Shown here piece after piece: positions 24,601-37,700 of a DNA stretch of 64,000 nt. The stretch covers positions 656,048,869-656,112,868 of the forward strand of contig NC_133666.1 in NCBI RefSeq assembly GCF_037893015.1, read 5' to 3'. Under the pieces are notes generated by a model. That model was not told where the DNA came from, ran no database searches, and saw only the letters and a program-made list of their open reading frames with translations. Numbering within the stretch: position 1 is the first letter of the stretch; every line of letters starts with the position of its first letter. The DNA is from Macrotis lagotis (taxonomy: Eukaryota > Chordata > Mammalia > Peramelemorphia > Peramelidae). A program made the translations under genes and the position numbers.

Positions 24601-27600
24601 TCTTAGACATATGAACTATAATGACACAGCAGGAAGAGACCCTGCAGAGTGGGCCCAGGCCTGCCTTGAGCCTAAACCAATGATGTTGGGGACCCTCAGC
24701 CTCAGGAGCTGCTTTCTGAACTGGGCTGCCCTCATACCCTGTCTTTTGAATGAATCTCAGGGCCTGTCACCTGGATGAATCAGATGGGTGTGCCCACTGC
24801 CATCGGGTGACAGGAATATGCTCCAGATGTGGCTGGAGGATCTTTCCATCATAACCACTTCCACATAAGACATTTTAGCATTAATGAAACACAAAGCAGC
24901 AATTAGGGGGACCCAATTCTGCTGGCTGAGGCCATGCAGCAAGAGCCTGTGGCCCATTCTGGGGGTGGGACCCTCTTCTGCCCTCTGCAGAAGCTCAGCA
25001 TGCGGGGTACTACCTTCTTCATTTTGCCATGCTTCAGGTCCAACTTCAGTTGCTGGTTTTGCTGCAGTAGTGTCTTCATGCTGTTTTTCAGCTCTGTCAC
25101 CTTAGCCTGAAGGGTGAATTTATCTTTCTGGGTCATTGAAAGATCTTCCCGGGCCAGCTCCAGCTCACTTTTAATATTCTGGAGAGAGAAGAGTGAGTGT
25201 TTTTCAGCTAGTGTGGAAAATCAGAAGCTGAACTATTCCCAAAGTGCTGAGGCAGGCCTGACTTTCCTGGCATAAGTATTTTCTTCCTTGGGCCCCTCCC
25301 TTCCTCCTGAGGCGAGAAGGAGAGGGGGGCTGGCTTCACTCTCTACACCAAGGGTGAGTCCCTGCTCTACAGGCTACAGGGCTACCCATAGGCCCATTCA
25401 GAACTCTCTCTTTCAGTTGGAGTAGCGGCACTAGGGCAGTTCTCACTGGCTGAATGCCAGCACCAAGAGGAATAACAATGGAGGATTATGGCAGTGATTT
25501 CCTTTGCACTGGGATTGCTTATCTGCTAAGTCTGTGCCAGCTGCCCAGAGCCAAGGACTCACAAAGCCAGCAGGATCAGGATGCCTCGGGAGGCTTTGGA
25601 GCCACATCTTCAGCCACTTGGCCAATTGGGTTTTCTGAAATAAAGAACTTAAACACAATTCCCCAATATCCATTTTCTTTTTTTTAAGGTTTTTTTTTTT
25701 TTTGCAAGGAAAATGGGGTTAAGTGGCTTGCCCAAGGCCACACAGCTAGGTAATTATTAAGTGTCTGAAACCAGATTTGAACGCAGGTACTCCTAACTCC
25801 AGGGTCTGTGCTTTATCCACTGCGCCACCCTAGCCCCCCCCCCCCCAATCCATTTTCAAAGGAGGAAAATGGTCCTGATGAAAACAGCCTTCGACCAAAG
25901 ACCAGTGATGGGACTCTCACATGCTCGGGCCATCCTGGAGCAGAAGTCCGACTATTCCCATGAAATCAAATTTTCACTTTACTCTGCCTGCCTGAAAAGT
26001 CATTTATTTAGAGGTGAGCAGTCTAAATTGTCGCAGAATGCTTTTCCCTTCTACAGGGACAGTCTGGATTAATCACTCAGAAGGACATTTATCAAGCCCA
26101 TGCATGAGGCTGCTCAGTATTGCCACTGTTTTCTTCTATTAATAATGTTTGTCCTTCATTCTCGACATCACAGGAAATGATGTCATGACAAACAGATGGG
26201 GGGGGGGGGCTATGCTAAGTCACCAGCCCCATTTTCTCCTTCAAAGCCATCTAGGTCCAATGGCCAGATATGAACTAGGACAAATGGAGACAGTCCAGGA
26301 TACCAGCCAGTCAGGGTTAAGTGATTTGCTCAAGGGTCACACAGCTAGTAAGTATCAAGCACCTGAGGTTCGATTTGACCTCCTAACCTCCTGACTCCAA
26401 GATCAGAGCACTATCCACCGCTCCACCTAAAAACATCTCTTCTGGAGCCCCTAGCCAGATCCCCTCCCTTGGGGTCCCACAGGATGCCTCAGCTACCTGC
26501 AATGCCAACTGGATTCCTTCTACTTCCTTCTGACTGTGCTGCTCCGTTAGATCCACCTGCTGCTTCAGGCTTTGGATTTCTCTCTCTTTTTGACTTATCT
26601 CCCATTTGAGATCTTCAAGCTGAAGGATGAGTATAGGAAGCAAGGCAGAACATTGTTGAAAGACAGTTTTGTTAATCCATTAGAAATGACAAATTCCTAA
26701 GGACTGATCTGTCCGTCTGCTGTAAATGACACCTCATTCCATTTTTTTTGAAGGCAATGGGGTTAAGTGACTTGCCCAAGGTCACACAGCTAGGTAATTA
26801 TTAAGTGTCTGAGACCCGATTTGAATTCAGGTACTCCTGACTCCAGGGTTGGTGCTCTATCTACTGTGCCACCTTGCTGTCCCTTACCTCATTCCATTTT
26901 TAAAGTTCAACAATCTATTGACTCATTTAATAACAGGCTAATGTAATCAGCAGGACCCAACAGCTTCCTGATTTTGGCTGTTTAATTACACAGCCCTTTA
27001 AGGTTTTTACCTATTGGTTTTTTTTTTTTTAGGTTTTTTCAAGGCAAACGTGGTTAAGTGGCTTGCCCAAGGCCACACAGCTAGGTAATTATTAAGTGTC
27101 TGAGGCCAGATTTGAACCCAGGTACTCCTGACTCCAAGGCCAGTGCTTTAGCCACTATGCCACCTAGCCGCCCCTACCTCTTGGTTTTCAACAGGCTGTT
27201 TGTCCAGTTGTTCATCCAGCTGCTTCTGCAAAAGCTGCAGCTGAGCCCGAGCTTCTGCCAACTCTTGTTGAAACTGGGACACTTCTTGGCAATGTTTTCC
27301 TTCCTGTGCCCTAGGGATGGAAATGGTGATAACAAGAATTCTGTGCTGATCTGTAAAAGTCTCTCAATTCAGTATGAAAGTGGTAGAATCTGCCCGTGTT
27401 CTGGTTCTTTTTTTTTACTCAACAATTAGATGGTCTCGTATGTAAGACAAAAAATAGTGCTCACAATGATGTTCCCAGAGTTTTGTTGGCCTGAACGATA
27501 CCACCATTAATCAATCAATCAATCAATCACTCAATCAATTAATTATAAGGGTTTTTTTTTGCAAGGCATTGGGGTTAAGTGGCTTGCCCAAGGTTGCACA

Positions 27601-28756
27601 GCTAGGTAATTATTAAGTGTCTGAGGCTGGATTTGAACTCAGGTCCTCCTGACTCCAGGGCCAGTTCTCTATCCACCGCACCACCTAGTCGCCCCTCCAC
27701 CATTAATTTATAAACACACAGACTCCAAGAAATAGGTAAGGACGCAAGCTGGTTGTATAGACCTAATAAGGAGGTACTTGTGAGGAGACTGGTTGATTAT
27801 CCTGACCATGTGCCACCTGTACTGGTTGCATTTGCCAGCTCTATTTTCAGGGTGATTTATTACACACTTGCTAGCTAGCTTGAAGCCTGTGTGCTGGCAT
27901 AAACTTAGTTTATTCATTAAATCAGTTAAAAAGCGACTGGTGGAGTGCCCCCCAAAAGTGGGCCAAACTGAACCTATGCTACAATTCCTCATCCTACCCA
28001 AGAGCCCAATCCAAGGGCAAACATGGCTAAACCAGGGAAGTCTGCCCTACTAATGATTAGGCCCTGACAGGCCACCCTGCTCTGTGCCTCTGGCTTTCAG
28101 ACTGCAGGAGACACTGAGATGCTGAAATATTGCTCTGACAGATGGCTAACCCTTATCAGACTCATCCTCTATGTTGGGCACTCAACTATTCTCATCTCAT
28201 GGGATCCTCTCACAATAGCTCTTTTGGAGCAGGAGCAGTTGTCACCCCCATCTTATAGCTGAGAAAATGGAGGTGTGCAGAGTCCAGGCTTTGACCAGGG
28301 TCATCACATGGCCAGGAAGTGCCTAGGGTTACACTTGAACTTAGGTCCCCTGACTACTCACTGTAGGCTGTCTGCCTCTGCTTGGAGCTTCTGGACAAGC
28401 TGCTCCTTGGCCTGCAGTTCCTTTTTCACCTCACTGAGCTCCAAGGCTGCGGCTCGGAAATGACGGCGGTTGTGTCCAGCTTCAGCCTTGGCAGCGGCCA
28501 CCTATTACAAAAGGAAACAAGAGACGGGCCAAGAAACAAATTAAGGTGCATTTTCTGTGAAATAAACAAGCATTTCAACAGACCTTTTTACTTCTGGAGT
28601 AGACAAAAGGACTTTTTAATTGTAATCCTAGAAAGTGTCTGAGAAAGGGCTTTTGCCACTCCTATCTGTTATTTATTTCTAGATCTGGCCAAGCCTACCT
28701 GGGCCCAGGAGAAGTGGGGTGGGGGTAGGGTGGTGGGATGTATGCGTGCGCGCGCG

Positions 28757-28791
<35 letters not shown>

Positions 28792-31700
28792 CTGCTCCTT
28801 GAGGCTTCGCACTTTGGCCTTTTCCTTCTCCAGCGCAGTCTGTAAGGTGTGAACGAGCTGCTTCATCTGCCGATCTTCCTCCTCTTTGCGCTGTAGAACA
28901 GCCTGAACCTAGACCACAGGAGGATGTGGGTTGCGCACTGCCATTTCAAGTATCGGGGGACCTCAATCAATATAAAAACCAGGGCTGTGGGCACGTGAGA
29001 GCATTGCCACAGAGGGACCTCTGGCAGGGGGCTGCATGCAGGACCCTGGACACTCTGTGATGTAAGACTTAAAGACACAGTGGTCTGAGTCCCTGGGAAG
29101 AGACCAAGACGCTGTCTCAGAGAAACTATTAAAAATTCACTCCTCAGTTTGCAGGATGAAGATATGTTATTCTTTACTGTTGGGGCATCCAGTCAGGTCC
29201 CCCAAAGAAGGCTCTGGACAGGCAACAGCGGTCTTTATTGGATTCTCTTGCCTAGTCCCCCATATGGGAAGTATGGGGAAACTTTGGGGAAACCCCCAAA
29301 GAAGCTAAGTGGGAACCCTCAGGAATAACCAAGACATAACAACTTCTACTCCCCCCCCCAAAACAAAAGAAAACCAAAATCAAAAACCATGTGGTAACTA
29401 TCTTGATTTGTCTAGAGGTTAAAATTATGCCTTAAGAAAACCTTTTTGAGTAAAATGACCAATTAAACCACCGCTGTATAAAGCATGGAGAAATGTTTTC
29501 ATTTCCACTGTGGAAATTCTATCTTATTCAGGCTAGATAGGAAGAAACAGCAGTTCTGCTTGTGGCTGGCTGTCATATTCTTTCACCCTAACTTTTCTTC
29601 AAGAGAGATGTGTTTTGAGGGTGGCTAGGTGGTGCAGTGGATAAAGCACTGGCCCTGGAGTCAGGAGTACCTGGGTTCAAATCCGGTCTCAGACACTTAA
29701 TACCTAGCTGTGTGGCCTTGGGCAAGCCACTTAACCCCATTTGCCTTGCAAAAAAAAAAAAAAAAAAGATGTGTTTTGAATTTACGATCCTGAAAATCAA
29801 CCCCCCAGCACCAGGCTCCAGATACCTGCAGGTTCAGCTGCACTAAATCTGCCTCCCTCTTGGCTAATGCAGTTTCGAGGATACTGTTGTGGTCCCGTAA
29901 GGCTGCATTGGACTGTCCCAGACCTGTCAGTTTTCCCCGCTCATGCTCTAATTCAAGAGTCAACTTCTTATTTAACTCTTCAAGACGCTTTATCTTCTTC
30001 CTAAAGCCTCTGGATTCTTGGAGCTGGGGAAAAAAATCATAAGAAAGGGCCACTGTGATCTGAGCTGGTTGTGCATTGTTGTGAATAAAATAATCAGATG
30101 AATAGATATCCTACAGAAGAGACTGTAGGGGGATAGACCATGCCAACAGAGTATGTTCCAGATGTCCTAAACAGCCTGCAATATGAAAGCACGACAGCAG
30201 CCCACAAGATTCCGAGGAAGCAGTTTAAACCATCATAACTACCATCACCACCCAGTGCATTACTATAGCATCCAGACAAGCTCTTGTCTTTCCTGCTGCT
30301 CCCCACTCTCTATCCCTGCGGCATCTCAAGAGAAAGCCGAGATGACTACCTCATCTTCCAGCTCGAGGACCTTCTCCCTGTACTCTTCCAACTCTTGACT
30401 GGTCAGGGAGATGATTTCCTGAAGCTCCTTCTCTAGCACCATCTTACTGTGACCAACAGTCTGTAGCTCCAGTTCCAGGACTTGGATTCGTTCCTGATGA
30501 TAGAGGGGGCAGTTTCAGTCAGGAGGGCACATGACCACAATCACACCACACCACATGGCATTATTGACTGCTCTTTGAGTAATGGTGGTTTTAAGGGGCA
30601 GGACTTGGTTTTGGTCACTTATATAAGTTTCCTAAACAAAGCAAATATTTTAATATATTTTCTTAGAAGTTTTATTTAGAAGGGGTTTGACTTTATTTAC
30701 CCAAATCATGTACATTTTAATATTGTAACAAATGAAATCATGGGACACCATTTTTGTACTCAATTGGTGAAAGAGAGTTTTGAAATCAGAAAATAGGATG
30801 GGCCTATGCTATATGTTACAAACATTTTAAGGTTGGCAAAAGCCCCCCTTATGGGCCATGGGACAGCAGAGACTGTTGAATGTATGGTCAACCCAACACA
30901 GAGAACTCTTAAGTAATAAAGGCTATGGGACATTCAAGTGGCTGTTTTGAGTCTTGTCTTATAAACAACTAATGAGAAAATGTATGCCCACAATTGAAGA
31001 TCTTTTCTCTGACTCTGTAATTTATCTACCACTAAGTTCTCGATCTTTCTAATAAAGAAGGATCTTTGGTGCTGAAAGGTATTTGAAAGATCTCATGACC
31101 CACCACCCTCCTTTAACAACTGAAAAAAGGGAGGTGATTGATTCTCCTCCTATACTGGCACTCTGAGTCACACCTCCATGGGGGGGGGGGGGGGGGGGGG
31201 ATGACACATGGACCTACATTTAGAGCTTGGTTGTTTCCTCCATCTGTGACCTGGGCTCTGAGTTTGGTTAATTCTGCCTCTGAGGATTCTTTGGCACTGA
31301 GGGCTTCCTGGAGGCGGCGGCTTAGGATGCCCACTGCGTTCTCATAGGCTTTATGTTTGGCTTTCATCTCTTTCTGGGCACTGGTCAGATCTGAACCCAA
31401 TCGCTTCATCTTCTGTTTTTGTTCTGTAATGGCTCTGGAATACAGTAAAGAAGGAAAAAGGAAAAAAATCCAAAAAATGTCAAACACTGAAATGAAATAG
31501 AAACGATTAAATTCATATAACTGCAGAGTTTAAAGCTAACTCATGTCACAATATGATACAGGTTATGGTTCCAGTTAGGAGGTGACAATATCACATTTCT
31601 TGACTTCTAAATTGGATGGAATAGAAATGAGAAATTCAACAGAATTCAGAAATCAAAATTTAAAAAAAGTTATGTTACAATAGAAATAAAAGAAATAACT

Positions 31701-34700
31701 GACAGAGAGAGAGAGAGAGAGAGAGAGAAAGAATATGAACTAGGATCCTCTCATTCCATTTCAGGCATTTCTACTGGATAGTATGATAGGAGTTGGCCAA
31801 GTCAATTGCCCTTTTCAGTCCTCAACTAAAAAATAAGGGGTTAGAGAGATAAAATCGCTTCTATGCCATTCTCTGATTAAAAAGCATGATTTGAAAGCAA
31901 AAAGATAAGGTCTGGAGCACTTCTGCCATTTCTACCCACAGGTTATAGTCTGCCATTTTGTGAAATAGAAAGACAGGGGCAAAAAGATTTTTTGCAAGAT
32001 AAACCCAACTTTTTTTGGCAAGATAGTGAGGTTAAGTGACTTGCCCAAGGTTACACAGCTAGGTAATTATTGTGTCTGAGACTGGATTTTAATTCAGGTC
32101 CTCCTGACTCCAGGGTTGGTGCTGTATCTACTGAGCCAACTAGCTGTCCCAATGGACCCAACTTTTAAGGGTGCCAGGGAAGCTTCTCATTTACAAGGGA
32201 TTCTGAATTGATTCCTTTTGTAGAGCTGTGTAACTTTTCACAATGTAGTAACAGTTTGTCCCCAGTTTGTCCAATATGCCAACCTGGAATATCCCACCTT
32301 GGGTTTTTTAAAAGGTGGACCATGCCCATACTGGTTCTTGACAAACAGAAATCAACTCAGAGTAATAATATAAAAATGCCGATTTAATTTTAGTATTTGT
32401 GTATATCCTGGGCAGAGGAATAGGTTAATAAAAGTTTGGTGGGCTTGTAAACTTTTTTCCTTGTTCACAAGTACATGTATATATTTCAGAAGCATGAGCA
32501 GAACTTGATGCTTGCACAATTAAAGAAAAGAAGCCCAATGGCTGTAATGGCATCTACAAAATATTTAAAAAACAAAATTCTGAAGAAAAGAATATTCTCA
32601 TTCATGGAAGTTTATATAAAAGAGATGTCTATGGAATGAGAAGATACATTTAGTATGAGATTTTATACTTATGGAAGAAAGGATTTTTATACATGAGATT
32701 GCAGAATCATCAAAGCATTTAAACACATATCTATGTATGTCTATTTCTATATGGATAACTATACATACATATATGTATGTGTATATATCTGTATCTATCT
32801 CAATGGATAGGCAGAGGTATCTGACCATATATAGGTATGTAAAGCATACCCACATGAATGCTAGCATGTGTTTATCTAAACTTCTGCGAATGTATGACCC
32901 TGACAATGGGTGCTGCTGAGCTAAGTCATCACACTCGGGCATACTTACTTTCTGGCTTCTAGTTGCATTTGTTCTACTTGTTGTTTCAATACCTCATTCA
33001 CCTCTGTAAGAGATGTCAACTGTTCTCTATCAAATTTCAAAGACTGGAAAATGAGAGAGATGGAAAAACAATGTCAGAAGTTTGGAAAGGAACCATCTTT
33101 CACCTTGCTCTCCAATAGTTTGTTTCATGGTAGGAAATGCTATTTTTTTTTTTTTTTAGGTTTTTGCAAGGCAAATGGGGCTAAGTGGCTTGCCCAAGGC
33201 CACACAGCTAGGTAATTGTTAAGTGTCTGAGGTTGGATTTGAACCCAGGTACTCCTGACTCCTGGGCCGGTGCTTTATCCACTGCACCACCTAGCCACCC
33301 CTAGGAAATGCTATTTTGACTGTGATCTTCTACCTGGGATGAATGTCATGACTCCAGATACCCTGGTGGGCACAAGGACACCTATATAAACACAGCTGAC
33401 AAAACCTTATTTGGGGGCTGCTGTGACTGTCTCAGATCTTGAAGTTTTTCCTCTATGGACACTTGCTACCTGATGTGTGGAGAGCCCCACCCCTGGATCC
33501 ATTCTTAAAATAAGAGTTTGGAGGAGCCAAGGAATTGAATACTTTGTGGAAGACCTCCTGGTAGCCTAATGATCCGGCAGCACTATATGGATGCACCTGT
33601 AACTGTGTCTCCATTTCGTCTCGTTCTTTCTGCACCAGCTGGAGCTGTCCTTCGAGGTCAGTCATTTGCTGTTGAACATGGGACACTTCCTTTTGTAATC
33701 TGGAATGTTCTACTTCCACTGACTTCTTTTCACCCTGAAGCTTGATTAATTCCTGCCTCAGATTTCTCATCTCTGAGTCCAGTCTTTTCTTTGTTGCTTT
33801 CAATTCGCTGATCAGCTGGTCCTTGGAACTTGCATCCCTCCGATATGCTTCCACCATCACCTACTAGGACATACTAGAATTATAGACTGTTCGTAGAACA
33901 GGGTATGGCAGGCATCTTTTCTTCCTTAAAACCCCTTGTTTCAATAGCTTCCACGCTCAAGCTCTGTAAACAACTTTTTTTAGGGGAGAACTTGTGATAA
34001 AGTTTATAAATATATTTTAAGAAAACCAATCAAGTCAAGGGTTAAAGGTGATTTTGTGATCAGCTAAAAGGTATTGCTTCTGTCTACATAGTGCATTATA
34101 TCAAAATGAATTTTCTTATCTTACTTTGATTTGAAACAAATGATGAGGAGCATCACTCTACCTTTTGTTGAAGAAACTGCTCCTTTACTTTTTGAGTCTG
34201 TTTTTTCAAAGCAATGCTTTCTTGCTGCAAGTTTTCCACCTGTGACAGAAAATAGTCTGTAAAACTAGCCCCAAAGAACCACCAAGAGTCTGTTTAGGTA
34301 TGAAAAGAGAAATCTTAAAGCCCATCTAGCTTGTCCTATTCCCCGGGGCGCCAGTCTGACAATACTCTCAAAGGGCAAGTGGTACAAATTCACTCCATGT
34401 TTCTCTGATTCTATCCATAGCTACACATATTTAATAATTGGTGAAAGAAAAGCTAATCTGCCTAAAAAGACATTGCTGGTAACAGACGGATCCTGGACCA
34501 GAGGCCATACGGCCCAAGTGATGCTGTGGTCTCTATGACAGGCCCCTGCACTAGCCTCCCTGAACTCTGGCCCATCCTCTCAAGTTGATCACTGCCCCTG
34601 GGATCTCGACCGCCGATGATTCTTGGGTGACCCCCCCCCCCCCCCAAGCCCAGTACACGGAGCCAAACTCAGGGCCTTCCTGCTTACCTGGCTGCACTTG

Positions 34701-37700
34701 ATGGCAATCTCCTGCCTCAGCTGCTCCAAGAGTTCTGAGGTGGCATCTGCATCCTCCTCTAACTGCTGAGAGCCACGGTCAAACTCCTCTTTGCCTGCCT
34801 GGGCGGTCTGCAGCGCCACCTCCAGGACGATCTTCTCATTCTGCAGAAACTGAATCGTGTCATCTTTGGCAGCGGCATCTCCCTGGAGCTCCTCCAGCCG
34901 GGCCTGCAGCTCCTCGTAGCGTGTCTGCAGCTCACTGAGGGTCTGCTCCCGGGTATGCAGTGTCTCCTGGTTCAGGGTGAGTTGCTTCATGAGGTCCAGG
35001 TGCTCCTGCTGCAGGGCATCCAGCTGTAGGTCTCGCTGGTGCAAAGTCAGCTTTACCTGGAGGAAATCAACACCATGAGTCTCTGCTACACAACCACACA
35101 CCTGCCTGCCCTAGTGGCTATCATGTCAAATTTGAGTACATGCTGCCTTAAGTCTAATTTTTTGGTTCTCAGTGGGGGGGCAGGGAGGGGAGAGAAACGA
35201 CTGTGTGAATAAAGCTTTATTCAGCTCACTGGTAACTATAATAGAATGTCTGGGGTCCTCACGAGATTAGATGACTTGCCCATGATTATGCTTATGCTGG
35301 AGGCAAGATTTGAACCTAGGTCTTCTAGACTGAAGGATGGCCCTCTCCCCGCATTACATAGGGGGCAATCAACTTTGCAGTTTTAGTTTTAAATTAAAAT
35401 AAAAAACTACTCCAGTGAGCAAAAGTATTGCTGTCCCTCTCTGGCGTCTGGCCTTGTCCATGCCCTCACCTGCTGAAGTTGCTGTTCCAAGGATGTGGCG
35501 GAATCAGCCATCTTTTGAAGGTGTTCCTTCTCATCTTCAAACTCCTCCAGCTTCCTCTGCAAGTCTTCCTCCACCAGGGACTTAGCTTCTTGGATCTGAA
35601 TAAATGCTGCTTCCTGGTCCAGCATGTCCGCCTAGATGTGAGAGCCAGGAGAAGGTTACACACAAGACAATGTGACCCCTCTGGCCTCACCCGGTCAAGG
35701 CTGAGCAAATATCAGAACCTACAAGCACACCACCCGGGGGGGCATTTTTGCCTTTCAAACGAGAACAATGAGAAAGGAATGAAAAAAGATGAATGTATTC
35801 TAACTTACATGAAAATAAACATATTTTTCTCTAAAACAAAACCTCACCAGACATCCCCAGGATATGTCACTGGGACCAAAAAGCATATATTCAAGTGCCA
35901 CAGGCATCTATAGGTAGAATTATAAAGCTGGGCTCATTCATAAGACAAGCTCCTGAAACTCCAGATTGGGGGGGGGGGGTGTGTGTGTCTCATTCATTTT
36001 TAGAATTGGCAAGTCAAATCAATAGAAAAAGGCAGGACAAGTGGGTCCATAAACAAATCTGGGTATAAGCACAAGTCAACATGATTTTTTTTAATAAGGA
36101 AATCATCTCATTAATCTCTTTGAATTCTCTTGAGTGTATGGATAAAAGGATAGCAAATGACATAATGTATTGGTCAGCACCAAGGATTTCTCCTGTATAT
36201 CTTTCTCTAGACAACACTGGACTCTCAGTGGAGGCTCTAGAAATACTTGTTTGAATGGTTGACGATTTCTACACCAGAGATTGTCGAACACCATCAACAA
36301 CAACAACAAAAAAATCACCAACCCACACCTCACACATCTGCTTAAAGGAATGCAGACAATAAGCATTGTGAAGAGACAGAAATAAAGATGATCTTCTGGA
36401 TGAAGTGGTGCTAATGATATGCTCCCCTGGGGACCAGTGTCAGACTCAATCTTATATATTTTTATAGATGATTTGTAAATGACACCAGGCAGGTAAAATT
36501 ATTCCAAGTAGTAAAATTCCAACTGATAAAGATCTCAAGGACATCTCAAAAGACAGAAAAACAGAAAAGGTGAGAAGGGGTAGGGGCCACAAAATTTCTT
36601 TTTTTTTTTAAGGTTTTTTTGCAAGGGCAAATGGGGTTAAGTGGCTTGCCCAAGGTCACACAGTAGGTAATTATTAAATGTCTGAGACCGGATTTGAACC
36701 CAGGTATTCCTGACTCCAGGGCTGGTGCTTTATCCACTGAGCCACCTAGCTGCCCCTGGCCACAAATTTCTTAAGGATACAAAATACAAATGATTCTGAC
36801 ATCTCTGACAAACCAGGAAAGGACTATAGGAAAAAATACAAACTTCCTACAGAGTCAACCTAATGTGTTTTAATTCCCAGAAAACCCAATAAAAATGCTG
36901 GTGATAATCAGTTAATCAGTACAGATGTTGGAAACAGGAAGACATTCAATTCAATTAAAATGACTAAACAACTACTACATGGGGTTGGCTAGGTGGCACA
37001 GTGGATACCGCACTGGCCCTCGAGCCAGGAATACCTGAGTTCAAATGCAGCCTGGGACACAATAATTACCTAGCTGTGTGGCCCTGGGCAAACCACTTAA
37101 CCCCACTGCCTTGCAAAAAAAGCCTAAAACCCCCCCCAACTACTACATTCAAGGCTATGTGGCTCCAACAGACCAACCAGTCTCTGCTCTGAAGGGGTTT
37201 ACATTAGTAAGACAGAACATCTACAAACAAAAGTCTCCTTTTTTTTTTTTAGGTTTTTCTTGCTCAAAGTTTGGGGTGGGAGGAGGTTATTCTCATTTTT
37301 CTGTCAGCTGACTAGTCCTTTTGTACAAGGAGAGCCCCTGGCTCTCCCCATGATCCTTTGGTATATGTGAGGATCATGTCAGGGAGCTGCTAGTGGGGGA
37401 AGTCTCCAGCCAGGATAATAGAGGCTGTAAGAGGGAGCTTGAACAGGGAGGAGCCAAATGAGACAGGAGTCCTTGTTCCAGGTTATGCCTATGGTCTGGT
37501 GTAGAGGGCCAGCCCCAGGAAGTGATATTTACATATCCTTGGTGATCTTCTTCATCAAAGATAAGTATGGATTATTGCTCACTGTAGGGATCTGCTGGCT
37601 CACCAGTGAACCCTGACCTAGGATAATCTGTGGCTCTGGGAGGTGGTTGTAAAAGATTTTTTTGATGGAGAAGTATGCAGATTTCTTAGAACAAATATTG

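Noticed and set aside
32598-32942. Overlapping frames on both strands rich in Tyr, Ile, His and Met
   Set aside because: Produced by TATG/ATAC low-complexity sequence in an intron.
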